In this document: positions 45,133 to 53,876 of the stretch, piece by piece | How the letters are laid out: every line of letters starts with the position of its first letter | How positions within the stretch are numbered: position 1 is the first letter of the stretch | NCBI RefSeq assembly: GCF_014698305.1 | Contig: NZ_JACJST010000006.1 | Span: 1 to 64,000 of the forward strand | Source: Anabaena lutea FACHB-196 | GTDB taxonomy: Bacteria; Cyanobacteriota; Cyanobacteriia; Cyanobacteriales; Nostocaceae | Reading direction: 5' to 3' | DNA length: 64,000 nt | The notes under the pieces: generated by a model | Told to the model about the DNA's origin: nothing | Databases searched by the model: none | The model's input: the letters and a program-made list of their open reading frames with translations, nothing else | Position numbers and translations under genes: made by a program

Positions 45133-47469
45133 ATGTTAAATTTAATTTTGCGATCGCTCGCATTATCTCTTTCCATCATTTTCCTCATCACTACTAGCCC
45201 CGCCCTAGCAGATACAGGAAAAGTATTACCAGTTAATCCACCATCTTTCAAAGGTAAAATCGGCATCACCTACAAAGAATCAACACCGGATTTTCCCGCA
45301 CCAATTAAAGCCCCGGAAAAAGCCCCCAATGTATTATTAGTATTATTGGATGATGTAGGTTTTGGGCAAGCGAGTACCTTTGGTGGACCCGTAGATACCC
45401 CGAATTTAACTCGGTTAGCGGAAAAAGGATTACGTTATAACCAATTCCACACTACAGCCCTCTGTTCACCTACACGGGCAGCTTTATTAACTGGACGCAA
45501 TCATCATTCAGTGGGTACAGGTGTAGTTGCAGAGTTAGCATCTGGTTTTCCCGGTTACACAACTATTTTACCTAAGAGTGCGGCTACTGTAGCGGAAGTA
45601 TTACGGCAAAACGGCTATAACACCGCAGCTTTCGGTAAATGGCACAATACACCAGACTATGAAACCAGTGCGGCTGGACCCTTTGATCGCTGGCCGACAG
45701 GGTTAGGATTTGAGTATTTTTACGGTTTCTTGGGTGGTGATACTAACCAATGGAGTCCGGCTTTGGTAGAAAATACGAAGCGGATTGCACCACCAACCAA
45801 TAACCCTGATTACCATTTGACACCAGATTTAGTAGATCATGCTATTAGCTGGATTCATTCTCAACAGTCTATAGCCCCTGATAAGCCTTTCTTTACCTAT
45901 TTGGCTACCGGTGCTACCCATGCACCTCATCACGCCCCCAAAGCCTGGATAGACAAGTATAAGGGCAAGTTTGATCAAGGCTGGGATAAATTACGAGAAG
46001 AAACCTTTGCCCGTCAAAAACAACTGGGTGTAATTCCTGCTAATGCCCAGCTTACCCCCCGTCCCAAAGAATTACCAGCGTGGGATTCCTTATCTCCAGA
46101 AGATCAAAAAATTGATGCCCATGAAATGGAAGTATTTGCCGGATTTTTAGCACATACCGACCATGAAGTAGGAAGATTAATTGATGCCATTGACCAAATT
46201 GGTGAATTAGACAATACCTTAATTTTCTACATCGTTGGTGATAATGGTGCTAGTGCTGAAGGTGGTTTATCAGGTAGCGTTAATGAATTAAAAGTTTTCA
46301 ATAAAGTACCCGAAAGCCGAGAACAACTTTTAGCTTCTTTGAATGACTTAGGAAGTCCTAAAACCTTCAATCATTATCATGCAGCTTGGGCATGGGCAGG
46401 TACAACTCCGTTCCAATGGACAAAGCAAATAGCCTCTCATTTTGGTGGAACTCGTAACCCCTTGATTATTGCCTGGGGGGATAAAATCAAAGATCAAGGC
46501 GGACTTCGTAGCCAATTCCATCATGTCATTGATATTACACCAACGATTTTTGAAGCAACAGGAATTACTGCACCTACCCAAGTTAACGGCGTAAAACAAC
46601 AGAAAATTGAAGGTACTAGCCTAGTTTACACATTTGATGATCCTGAAGCTGATTCTGAACATGAAACTCAGTATTTTGAAATGTTTGGAAACAGGGCTAT
46701 TTATGATGATGGATGGATAGCTGCGGCGCGTCATCCCCGATTACCTTGGCAGGGTACAATTAATGCAGACTTCGAGAAAGATCCTTGGGAACTATACAAC
46801 ATTGAAAAAGATTTTAGTGAAGCCAATAACCTAGCATCTGAAAATCCAGAGAAATTGAAAAAACTGCAAAAGTTATTTTTATCAGAAGCGCGTAAACACA
46901 AAGTTTTACCATTAGACGATCGCCTTTCTGAAAGATTTGATGTTCAAAGTCGTCCTTCTCCAGCCGCAGGACGTACAGAATTTACCTACTATCCGGGTGT
47001 CAGTATTCCCGAAGGTAGCGCCCCAAGTTTAAAAAATAAATCCTTTAGTATTACTGCTGATGTAGAAATTCCTGAAAGTGGTGCAGAGGGTGTTCTGTTA
47101 ACTCAAGGGGGACGTTTTGCTGGTTGGGGATTTTTCCTAGAAGATAGTAAACCAACTTACGTTTACAACTTTGTTAATTCCGAACGTTACATTATTCAAT
47201 CTCCTGAAAAATTAGCACCGGGTAAATCAACAATCAAATTTAATTTTGATTATGACGGTGGTGGAGTTGGTGCAGGTGGAATTGGGAAGTTATTCATTAA
47301 TGATCAACAGGTAGCTGAAGGTCGAATTGAAAAAACTTTACCCTACCGTTTGGCTTTAAATGAAACTTTTGATGTCGGTCGAGATACAGGTACTCCTATT
47401 GTGGAAACTTATCAAGTACCGTTTGAGTTCACAGGTAATTTACAAAAAGTTACTTTGAATTTGAAATAA
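45133..47469 (+). CDS. Exported Cys-type arylsulfatase
   Basis: 778 residues. A signal peptide ([22 protein letters not shown]) indicates export. The sulfatase core starts near 63 ([15 protein letters not shown], metal Asp73/Asp74), with the signature [12 protein letters not shown], formylglycine site Cys111 and Arg115. AFGKWHN and FVGDNG-like [12 protein letters not shown] follow. The C-terminal ~170 residues form a beta-rich domain. Cys111 is the only cysteine of the whole protein, and there are just three methionines. It releases sulfate from sulfate esters. FGE is encoded 55 bp upstream. Size and motif resemble PF00884 arylsulfatases such as AtsA relatives. Confidence 0.94.
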   Translation: MLNLILRSLALSLSIIFLITTSPALADTGKVLPVNPPSFKGKIGITYKESTPDFPAPIKAPEKAPNVLLVLLDDVGFGQASTFGGPVDTPNLTRLAEKGLRYNQFHTTALCSPTRAALLTGRNHHSVGTGVVAELASGFPGYTTILPKSAATVAEVLRQNGYNTAAFGKWHNTPDYETSAAGPFDRWPTGLGFEYFYGFLGGDTNQWSPALVENTKRIAPPTNNPDYHLTPDLVDHAISWIHSQQSIAPDKPFFTYLATGATHAPHHAPKAWIDKYKGKFDQGWDKLREETFARQKQLGVIPANAQLTPRPKELPAWDSLSPEDQKIDAHEMEVFAGFLAHTDHEVGRLIDAIDQIGELDNTLIFYIVGDNGASAEGGLSGSVNELKVFNKVPESREQLLASLNDLGSPKTFNHYHAAWAWAGTTPFQWTKQIASHFGGTRNPLIIAWGDKIKDQGGLRSQFHHVIDITPTIFEATGITAPTQVNGVKQQKIEGTSLVYTFDDPEADSEHETQYFEMFGNRAIYDDGWIAAARHPRLPWQGTINADFEKDPWELYNIEKDFSEANNLASENPEKLKKLQKLFLSEARKHKVLPLDDRLSERFDVQSRPSPAAGRTEFTYYPGVSIPEGSAPSLKNKSFSITADVEIPESGAEGVLLTQGGRFAGWGFFLEDSKPTYVYNFVNSERYIIQSPEKLAPGKSTIKFNFDYDGGGVGAGGIGKLFINDQQVAEGRIEKTLPYRLALNETFDVGRDTGTPIVETYQVPFEFTGNLQKVTLNLK

Positions 47470-47473
47470 TTGT

Positions 47474-47505
47474 TTTCTCACGCAGAGGCGCAGAGGCGCG
47501 GAGAG
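47474..47505. repeat. GCAGAG-family repeat after the sulfatase
   Basis: TTCTCACGCAGAGGCGCAGA followed by GGCGCGGAGAG, 5 bp past the stop codon. Confidence 0.75.
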
Positions 47506-47590
47506 CAAGATTAAGAGTATTTTTAAAAATCATGCTGAGTTCTTGCTTTCTTATTTGCGACTTTGCGCGAAATAAAAGAAATAAAAATCT

Positions 47591-48466
47591 ATGAATGAAA
47601 TTATCCCCATCCTTGACAAAATCGCATTTCTAGCATTTGTTGTTGCTACTATGTTTGGTACAGGTTTAAAGTTAACTGTACAACAGATTTGGCAACCTCT
47701 TCGTAATATCCGTTTGGTTGTTTTATCACTACTGACAAATTTTGTATTAGTGCCACTTTTTGTATATTTGCTGCTGCAAGTAATACCTGTTAATGAACCT
47801 GTGAAAGATGGTTTAATCATCATGGCATTGGCATCAGGTCCTCCAGCTTTACCTAAACTTGCTCAAATAGTTAAGGGGAATTTAGCTTTTTCTACAGGGT
47901 TGATGATGATGTTAATGTTCGGCACTGTTTTTTATATGCCGATTGTATTACCATTAGTTCTGCAAGGTGTAGAAGTCAATTCTTGGGATATTGCTAAACC
48001 TTTAATATTGATGATGTTAACACCGTTGGCAATTGGGTTAGTAATTAAGGCAAAATATGAAGATATCGCTTTAAATCTCCAAACACTTACTTTCAAAATA
48101 TCTAATTTCGGATTGCTTTTAGGTTTAGGAGTGAGGTTGATAGTACACTTCGGTGAAATTATTGTTTTATTGACAAATGGTGTAATCTTTGTTTGTGCTA
48201 TTTTTATTATCTTCTCGTTTACTGTGGGTTATTTATTGGGTGGCCCTGGTATTGATACTCAAAGAGTGTTAGGAGTGGGAACTGCACAACGCAATTTTGC
48301 CGCAGCATTGTTAATAGGTACGAGCAATTTTGATGATCCGAATGTGATAAGTGTGATTATGGTGACGAGTTTATTAATGATGGTTTCAGTTCTGATTTTG
48401 GGGAAAAAATTACCAGAATTAGATCAAGGACAGGGTGTAAATTTAGAAAAGGTAGAGGTTTTATGA
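47591..48466 (+). CDS. SBF-family (bile acid:sodium symporter-like) transporter
   Basis: 291 residues, about nine to ten membrane helices. The family signatures GTGLKLT and MALASGPPALPKLAQIVKGN (in part) and GVGTAQRNFAAALLIG are visible. Such carriers move organic anions with sodium. Its place behind the sulfatase suggests transport of a sulfate ester or of its product, which is inferred. Normal methionine content (more than fifteen). Confidence 0.83.
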   Translation: MNEIIPILDKIAFLAFVVATMFGTGLKLTVQQIWQPLRNIRLVVLSLLTNFVLVPLFVYLLLQVIPVNEPVKDGLIIMALASGPPALPKLAQIVKGNLAFSTGLMMMLMFGTVFYMPIVLPLVLQGVEVNSWDIAKPLILMMLTPLAIGLVIKAKYEDIALNLQTLTFKISNFGLLLGLGVRLIVHFGEIIVLLTNGVIFVCAIFIIFSFTVGYLLGGPGIDTQRVLGVGTAQRNFAAALLIGTSNFDDPNVISVIMVTSLLMMVSVLILGKKLPELDQGQGVNLEKVEVL

Positions 48467-48602
48467 TGACATGAAAATGATTGATCTTAGTGGAACTGTC
48501 TATATATCTCTAAGCATGAACTGATAAATTCCACATAAAAGCAAGAAAGGCTTTGATTTTTGCTAAACTAGAAATATGTATAAAAAAAGGGAATATCAAG
48601 CT

Positions 48603-48875
48603 ATGACACTTGCTAATTCATCAATTCCTCAACACTATACACTTGATATTGAACCGGAAGGACGTTTAACTTTACCCCAATAAATTCAAAAAATACTTAA
48701 TTTAGAATCGGGAGATAGATTAATTTTAACTCTGGAAGATAACGGAAAACTCCAATTAGTCAGCCTCAAACAACAAGTTAAAAAATTAAGAGGTTTATTA
48801 AAAGATAAATCACCTGATAGAAACTTGGTAGATGAACTCATCCAGGAACGCAGACAGGAGTATTTAAGTGAATAA
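48603..48875 (+). pseudogene. AbrB/VapB-type antitoxin, nonsense-disrupted
   Basis: A 90-codon frame reads like an AbrB/MazE-type antitoxin (LDIEPEGRLTLPQ, then IQKILNLESGDRLILTLEDN..., then a helical tail ending QERRQEYLSE). Codon 27 is TAA (48681-48683) at the position expected to be an acidic or polar residue before IQK. One base change would restore the frame. The downstream toxin is truncated, so the loss is probably permanent. Confidence 0.8.
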
Positions 48876-48891
48876 ATCTGTCTTTGTATAA
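48868..48891 (+). pseudogene. Remnant of a VapC-like PIN toxin start
   Basis: GTG-initiated VNKSVFV followed at once by TAA, overlapping the antitoxin end by 8 bp as in VapBC pairs. PIN toxins often begin (M)NKSVFxDTS. The rest of the gene is absent. A GAGCGATAC/GTGATCGC repeat (48914-48948) follows. Short, so only moderately certain. Confidence 0.45.
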
Positions 48892-48974
48892 TTATCCTAC
48901 CCCGAATTCCCCAAGAGCGATACATACTACGAACGAAGTGATCGCACTAAATAGGTTTAAATTTGCTATCTTAA

Positions 48975-49628
48975 TCAAATCAAAGGTAGCAATGTAGGAA
49001 TATCACCTGGAAAATCAGCAATTAAATCAGCTTTGTGAGATTCTAATTCCTCCCTACTTCCATAACCATAAGTCACACCAATTGCAGCAATATTATTTTT
49101 CTTAGCTCCGATGATATCATGAGAGCGATCGCCTACCATTACCACATTAGACTTTAAAAGTCTTTCTCTATCTATAATGTAGGAAATTAACTCACCTTTT
49201 ACACTTCTATTTCCATCCAACTCACTACCATAAACACCATCAAACAAAGGTGCTAAATCAAAATATTCAATAATGCGCGTAGCATAAATTTGAGGTTTAG
49301 AAGTAGCTACAAAAATCTGATAACCAGCAGCACGAATAATTTTTAGGGTTTCGGGAATTTGTGGATAAAGGGAGTTTTCAAATAACCCAATCGTAGAAAA
49401 GCGACTACGATATAGTAAAATTGCCTCTTCTAGCAATCTGTCATCAGAGGTTTGCAATAACTGGGAAAAACTGCTTTTCAATGGTGGTCCAATACACCAA
49501 AGCAATTCATTAGCATCTGGTGGTTTATAACCAAGTTCCGATAAGGCATACTGAATACAGCGAGTAATCCCCGGTTTAGGATCAGTTAGAGTTCCATCTA
49601 GGTCAAAAAGGACTGTGCGAGAAAGCAT
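48975..49628 (-). CDS. HAD-superfamily phosphatase (Gph/PGP-like)
   Basis: 217 residues. HAD motifs: LFDLDGTLTDPKPG (nucleophile and acid Asp), FVATSKPQ (motif II), Lys, and MVGDRSHDIIGAKKN (motif III/IV). The helical cap lies after motif I. It resembles phosphoglycolate phosphatase/YjjG-type enzymes, but substrate is uncertain. It is read after the DOPA-dioxygenase-like gene with a 10-bp gap, so the two form an operon. Confidence 0.88.
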   Translation of the reverse strand: MLSRTVLFDLDGTLTDPKPGITRCIQYALSELGYKPPDANELLWCIGPPLKSSFSQLLQTSDDRLLEEAILLYRSRFSTIGLFENSLYPQIPETLKIIRAAGYQIFVATSKPQIYATRIIEYFDLAPLFDGVYGSELDGNRSVKGELISYIIDRERLLKSNVVMVGDRSHDIIGAKKNNIAAIGVTYGYGSREELESHKADLIADFPGDIPTLLPLI

Positions 49629-49638
49629 TTTGGTAAGT

Positions 49639-49992
49639 TTAAATAGTTTTCAACCTTTGCAGAAACTCAATATTCAAAAGTAGTTTCTCCCCTAACCACA
49701 GAGAATGCGCTGTATGATCCTTGACATCATCTCCCGTTTCTGGGTGAACCAAAATATCTAAACCTTCTCTATTAAGCATTAACCAAGTCACAACTTCACC
49801 AAACTGATGTGGTAAAAAAGCCACTTGATACATAGATTTTGGGTGTGGTCCGATAGGCTGTTCATGCCAACGTCCCAATCTTACATCAAATTTAGCACCT
49901 AAACCTTCTCTTACACGAGCAGCGGCTTCACGACTGACAGTATCAAAATAAATATGTGCATGAAAACCAGTAACATCAGTATTTTTATCCAT
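49639..49992 (-). CDS. DOPA 4,5-dioxygenase family protein
   Basis: 117 residues from the ATG at 49992; a GTG at 50007 is also open, and an AAGGTG before the ATG favours the shorter form. The family pattern FHAHIYFD, GRWHEQPIGPHP, FGEVVTWLMLNREGLDILVHPET and DHTAHSLWLG is complete. The His residues of these motifs are the likely metal ligands. Relatives open catechol rings. No cysteine, few methionines, though the protein is too short for this to mean much. The role here is unknown. Confidence 0.87.
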   Translation of the reverse strand: MDKNTDVTGFHAHIYFDTVSREAAARVREGLGAKFDVRLGRWHEQPIGPHPKSMYQVAFLPHQFGEVVTWLMLNREGLDILVHPETGDDVKDHTAHSLWLGEKLLLNIEFLQRLKTI

Positions 49993-50007
49993 AGTTCTTG
50001 ATTTCAC

Positions 50008-50511
50008 CTTTTGCTCTCAAGTATAACTTAACAATTATTTAGATATACTAATCATTTTTAAGTCATAAATTTAGTTAAGCATCTATTTTCTTGTCAAACC
50101 ACTTGAATTTTCTTTCTGGTCGTGTAATACTACTAAAACAAACCCCGATAAATCAGTCAATAAACCGTAGTTTGTATTTTGTCCCAAATCGTCAATAAAT
50201 TATTCAACCCCCTCAAGGGTGATGCACAGATAACTGGCAATAGTCATGTCTGCGCTGATCTCGGTATTGCAAGTAACTACTGACTATTTACAGCAGTTTT
50301 CATGTATTTGAACCACAATTATTAGACCTAACCCCCACAGCCCCTTCCCTACAAGGGAAGGGGGGTAAATCAAAGCCTCTCGCCTTGCAGGAGAGAGGTT
50401 TGGAGAGAGGTCAGTTTGTGGTTTATTTACCTGAAAATCGCTGTAAGATTTGGGTTTTTGATGTCAACAAATTTCCCAAACACAAATCCTAATTTACTAA
50501 GGAATTTAAAC
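50008..50511. repeat. 504-bp region with palindromic repeats and island motif
   Basis: Contains the third copy of the island motif (AATCAGTC-AATAAACC-GTAGTTT, 50151-50174). It also has a perfect CCCCTTCCCT-ACA-AGGGAAGGGG palindrome (50341-50363) and CCTCTC...GAGAGG (50376-50398), a common cyanobacterial hairpin repeat. Closest to 50512 is an AAGGAA ribosome site of the defective GST. No intact gene. Confidence 0.6.
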
Positions 50512-50704
50512 ATGGCTGATATTAAAATTTATAGTGCAGTTGTTTGTCCTTATGCTCACCGTACCCGCTTGGTACTTCAAGAAAAGGGTATTGATTTTGA
50601 TTTGATTGAAATTGATTTGCAGAATAAACCAGAGGGTTTTACAAAAGTTTCTCCTTATTGAGCGATATGCTAAATTTGCTGCTCCTGTTCCTGTCGCTGC
50701 TTAG
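50512..50704 (+). pseudogene. Glutathione S-transferase with internal deletion
   Basis: The first 38 codons (MADIKIYSAVVCPYAHRTRL..., ending FTKVSPY) match the start of the GST at 42202. They are followed out of frame by IERYAKFAAPVPVAA and TAG, which match the last residues of that protein ([15 protein letters not shown]). About 165 codons in the middle are missing. The joint near 50660 introduces a TGA. The broken copy still has the Cys-Pro active-site motif that the intact copy lacks. Sits just upstream of the AtsK/TauD-like dioxygenase. Confidence 0.85.
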
Positions 50705-50749
50705 TGAAACGCTGCATTCAACTATTCCTAACATTGAAAACACAAATTT

Positions 50750-51658
50750 ATGAGTTATCAAAACATAGAAGTTAAACCAATTGCTGGACGTATCGGTGCA
50801 AAAATTAAAGGTGTTAATCTAGCTGAAAATCTCAGTGATGAAATCATCAGTGAAATTAGAAAAGCCTTGGTTCAATATAAAGTCATCTTCTTCCGTAACC
50901 AAGAACTTGATGCCGATGGACAAGTAAATTTTGCGCGTCGTTTTGGTGAAATCACTACTGCACATCCCACAGTTCCATCACTTCCTGGACATCCAGAAGT
51001 ATTGGATTTAGATTATAGCCGCACTGTTGCCCGTGCAAATAACTGGCACACCGATGTCACATTTGTAGATCGTCCGCCTCTTGGATCAGTCTTGAGGGCA
51101 TTGGTAATTCCGCCGGCGGGAGGGGATACTATTTGGGCAAATTCTGTGACTGCATACCAAGATTTACCGGAGCATTTGCGTAATTTAGCGGATAAACTTT
51201 GGGCTGTACATAGTAATGCCTATGATTATGCCACAGCCTTTGATATACCGGAAGAAGTCAAATCTTACCGAGATGTGTTTACGTCAACAGTGTATGAAAC
51301 CTTGCATCCAGTGGTGAGAATTCATCCTGAATCTGGAGAAAAAGGTCTATTTATCGGTGGTTTTGTGCGTCAAATTCGCGGGTTATCTCCAACTGAATCA
51401 GCCGATATTCTGCGCTTATTGCAATCTTATATTACACGACCTGAGAACACAGTGCGTTGGCGTTGGCAAGTTGGGGATGTGGCATTTTGGGATAACCGTG
51501 CTACTCAACATTATGCCGTTGCAGATTATGGAGATCAACCCCGTCGTGTGCAGCGTGTAACCATTGCTGGTGATCTTCCTTTAAGTATTGACGGTAAGTA
51601 TAGTCAAGCCATTAAAGGTGATTCTTCGGCATATATTCCCAATCTTGTAGCAGCTTAA
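50750..51658 (+). CDS. TauD/TfdA-family dioxygenase, AtsK-like
   Basis: 302 residues. 2-oxoglutarate/Fe(II) dioxygenase with the full ligand set: NNWHTDV (His100, Asp102), distal His254 (ATQHYA) and the 2-oxoglutarate Arg in RVQRV (Arg266/Arg269). The substrate pocket has AHPTVP instead of the HPVY of E. coli TauD, and WAVHSN-YDYA as in alkylsulfatase AtsK as far as remembered. So it may release sulfate from alkylsulfate esters rather than sulfite from taurine. No cysteine and only the initiator methionine. Confidence 0.88.
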   Translation: MSYQNIEVKPIAGRIGAKIKGVNLAENLSDEIISEIRKALVQYKVIFFRNQELDADGQVNFARRFGEITTAHPTVPSLPGHPEVLDLDYSRTVARANNWHTDVTFVDRPPLGSVLRALVIPPAGGDTIWANSVTAYQDLPEHLRNLADKLWAVHSNAYDYATAFDIPEEVKSYRDVFTSTVYETLHPVVRIHPESGEKGLFIGGFVRQIRGLSPTESADILRLLQSYITRPENTVRWRWQVGDVAFWDNRATQHYAVADYGDQPRRVQRVTIAGDLPLSIDGKYSQAIKGDSSAYIPNLVAA

Positions 51659-51670
51659 TCACAGGCTAAC

Positions 51671-51703
51671 TGTAGGGTGTGTTACCACAAAGCGTAACGC
51701 ACC
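51671..51703. repeat. Half copy of the TGTAGGGTG repeat
   Basis: TGTAGGGTGTGTTA...CGTAACGCACC, corresponding to one half of the element at 31778-31858. Confidence 0.65.
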
Positions 51704-51743
51704 GTTTCGATCATGAATTTGATAATTTAAGGAATTGGATTTT

Positions 51744-52343
51744 ATGGCTTTAACACCTTCGACAATGTTACCTTTGGGGACTTTAGCACCTAAATTTAAT
51801 CTCCCAGATGTGGTTTCAGGTAAAACGATTTCATTGGCAAATTTTGCTGATAAAAAAGTATTGGTAGTTATCTTTCTTAGTCGTCATTGTCCTTTTGTGC
51901 AACATATCAAATTTGAATTAGCAAAATTAGGACAAGATTACAAAAATAGAAATGTGGGTATTGTAGCTATTAGTTCTAATGATATTCATACTCATCCTGA
52001 TGATGCACCAGAATTACTTAAAGATTTTGCTCAAGAAATAGATTTATCCTATCCTTTGCTTTATGATGAAAGTCAAAAAGCGGCTAAAGATTTTTTTGCA
52101 GCTTGTACTCCCGATTTTTTTGTATTTGATAGAAACAGAAAGTTGGCTTATCGGGGACAATTAGATGATAGTCGTCCGAAAAATGGTTTACCTGTAACTG
52201 GACAAGATTTACGGAAAGCGATTAATTATGTTTTAGCTGATGAGGTAATTACTTGGCAGCAAAAGCCGAGTATTGGGTGCAATATTAAATGGAAAGCAGG
52301 GAATGAGCCAGTTTATTATAAGGTTCCGGTAGCGGTTGGGTAG
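51744..52343 (+). CDS. Thioredoxin-fold peroxiredoxin-like protein
   Basis: 199 residues from the ATG at 51744, with AAGGA 10 bp upstream. AhpC/TSA-type redoxin: PKFNLPDVVSGKTISLANF, active-site SRHCPFVQHI (Cys, with Pro following, as in TlpA/PRX-like domains), SSNDIHTHP, FACTPDFFVFD-like AACTPDFF and DSRPKNG. Likely a cytosolic thiol-dependent reductase. It may share a transcript with the dioxygenase, but the half repeat lies between them. Confidence 0.85.
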   Translation: MALTPSTMLPLGTLAPKFNLPDVVSGKTISLANFADKKVLVVIFLSRHCPFVQHIKFELAKLGQDYKNRNVGIVAISSNDIHTHPDDAPELLKDFAQEIDLSYPLLYDESQKAAKDFFAACTPDFFVFDRNRKLAYRGQLDDSRPKNGLPVTGQDLRKAINYVLADEVITWQQKPSIGCNIKWKAGNEPVYYKVPVAVG

Positions 52344-52833
52344 TTAGGGATTTTGTGGATAATAGTGCTAACTGATGTAGAGATGTTTTATGGAACGTCT
52401 CTACAGAATTTTTAATTGGACTGAATTTTTATAAATCCTATTCATGAAATAAACTTGCTTCTGCATGAACAAAATCTTCCAGTATACTCAATCATAGATT
52501 TGTTAATTATCTATGATAAAACTTTCTATATTCAAATAATTAAAGTATCTAAATATTAGCTAGACATATTATATTTTCTAAAAGTCAAGACCCAGAATTA
52601 AGGATGACAAGCCCAGGTTAAGAGTCACGCTTTTGAGAGTGTTAGAGTACCAAGGATATCCAGTAAACTAATTTAGGTAGCATTAATAAAATAATTAAGA
52701 GTGTAATCACAAAGAAGAGAAATATAAAACTAGATCACATTAATCCATAAAAGTCTTTTTGAAGACAAGTGTTCACAATTGATTTAGGATTACTATATTT
52801 GTTTTAAAATATCAACAATGCCAAAAATTTTAT
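52344..52833. other. 490-bp leader of the 2OG oxygenase operon
   Basis: Holds the palindrome repeat GTAGAGATG...CGTCTCTAC (52377-52404). The rest is AT-rich sequence with no visible gene and no ribosome site close to 52834. Nothing else recognised. Confidence 0.5.
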
Positions 52834-53853
52834 ATGACAAAATCACAAGTTTTAGTACAAAGTTTTTCGCAAGTTCCTGTAATTGATATTAGTGCTTTAG
52901 TTTCTGGAACTGAACAGCAGCAAATAGTTGCATCTCAAATTAATCAAGCTTGCCGAGAATGTGGATTTTTCTATATAACTGGACATGGTGTAGATGAAGA
53001 TTTGCAGCTACGTTTACAGCAACTTAGCCAAGAGTTTTTTGCTCAGGATTTAGCTACTAAAATGGAAATTCAGATGGCTTTGGCTGGTAAAGCATGGCGG
53101 GGATATTTTCCAGTTGGGGGTGAATTGACATCAGGTAAACCTGATTTAAAAGAAGGTATTTATTTTGGTACTGAATTGGAAGCAAATCACCCATTGGTGA
53201 AAGCTAGTACACCAATGCACGGTGCAAATTTATTCCCATCTAATATTCCCCTGTTTCGTGAAACAGTGTTGGATTATATGGACGCTATGACGCGACTTGG
53301 ACACCATCTCATGGCGGGAATTTCCCTCAGCTTGGGATTGGAAAAATCATACTTTGCTGACCGTTACACCTCTAATCCTTTGACATTATTTCGTATTTTT
53401 AATTATCCTCCTAATTTGGCTGTATCAGATAGTGAACCTAGTTGGGGTGTGGGTGAACACACAGATTATGGAATTTTGACGATTCTCAAGCAGGATAATT
53501 CAGGTGGATTACAAGTAAAATCTAGATCAGGCTGGATTGATGCCTCACCTATTCCAGGTTCATTTGTCTGCAATATTGGCGATATGTTGGAACTGATGAC
53601 AGGAGGTTTATATAAGTCTACACCCCACAGAGTCAAGAATATTTCTGCTAGGAATCGCCTTTCTTTTCCGTTCTTTTTTGACCCTAATTTTGATGTTGAG
53701 GTGAAACCAATTAAATTAGGTGAAGTGGTAAATAATGACAAAGAAGAACGCTGGGATAAAGCAAATGTTCATGATTTTCGTGGCACTTATGGCGATTATG
53801 TATTGAGTAAGGTGTCCAAGGTTTTTCCAGAGTTGCGAAGAGTAGTTTTGTAG
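52834..53853 (+). CDS. Isopenicillin N synthase-like 2OG-Fe(II) oxygenase
   Basis: 339 residues. N-terminal DIOX_N domain (VPVIDISALVSG), then the jelly-roll core with HTDYG (His, Asp), the distal His in TPHRVKN and the 2-oxoglutarate Arg-x-Ser in RLSFPFF. This is a complete non-heme iron oxygenase. Sulfur content is ordinary (3 Cys, 9 Met), so it is probably outside the starvation set. It is 23 bp ahead of a tautomerase gene and most likely co-transcribed with it. Substrate unknown. Confidence 0.9.
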   Translation: MTKSQVLVQSFSQVPVIDISALVSGTEQQQIVASQINQACRECGFFYITGHGVDEDLQLRLQQLSQEFFAQDLATKMEIQMALAGKAWRGYFPVGGELTSGKPDLKEGIYFGTELEANHPLVKASTPMHGANLFPSNIPLFRETVLDYMDAMTRLGHHLMAGISLSLGLEKSYFADRYTSNPLTLFRIFNYPPNLAVSDSEPSWGVGEHTDYGILTILKQDNSGGLQVKSRSGWIDASPIPGSFVCNIGDMLELMTGGLYKSTPHRVKNISARNRLSFPFFFDPNFDVEVKPIKLGEVVNNDKEERWDKANVHDFRGTYGDYVLSKVSKVFPELRRVVL

Positions 53854-53876
53854 GGATATTGGAAAAAGGAGGATGT

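Noticed and set aside
50512-50704. Programmed frameshift joining the two GST pieces
   Set aside because: About 165 conserved codons are missing between the pieces, so recoding could not give a working GST. No slippery sequence.
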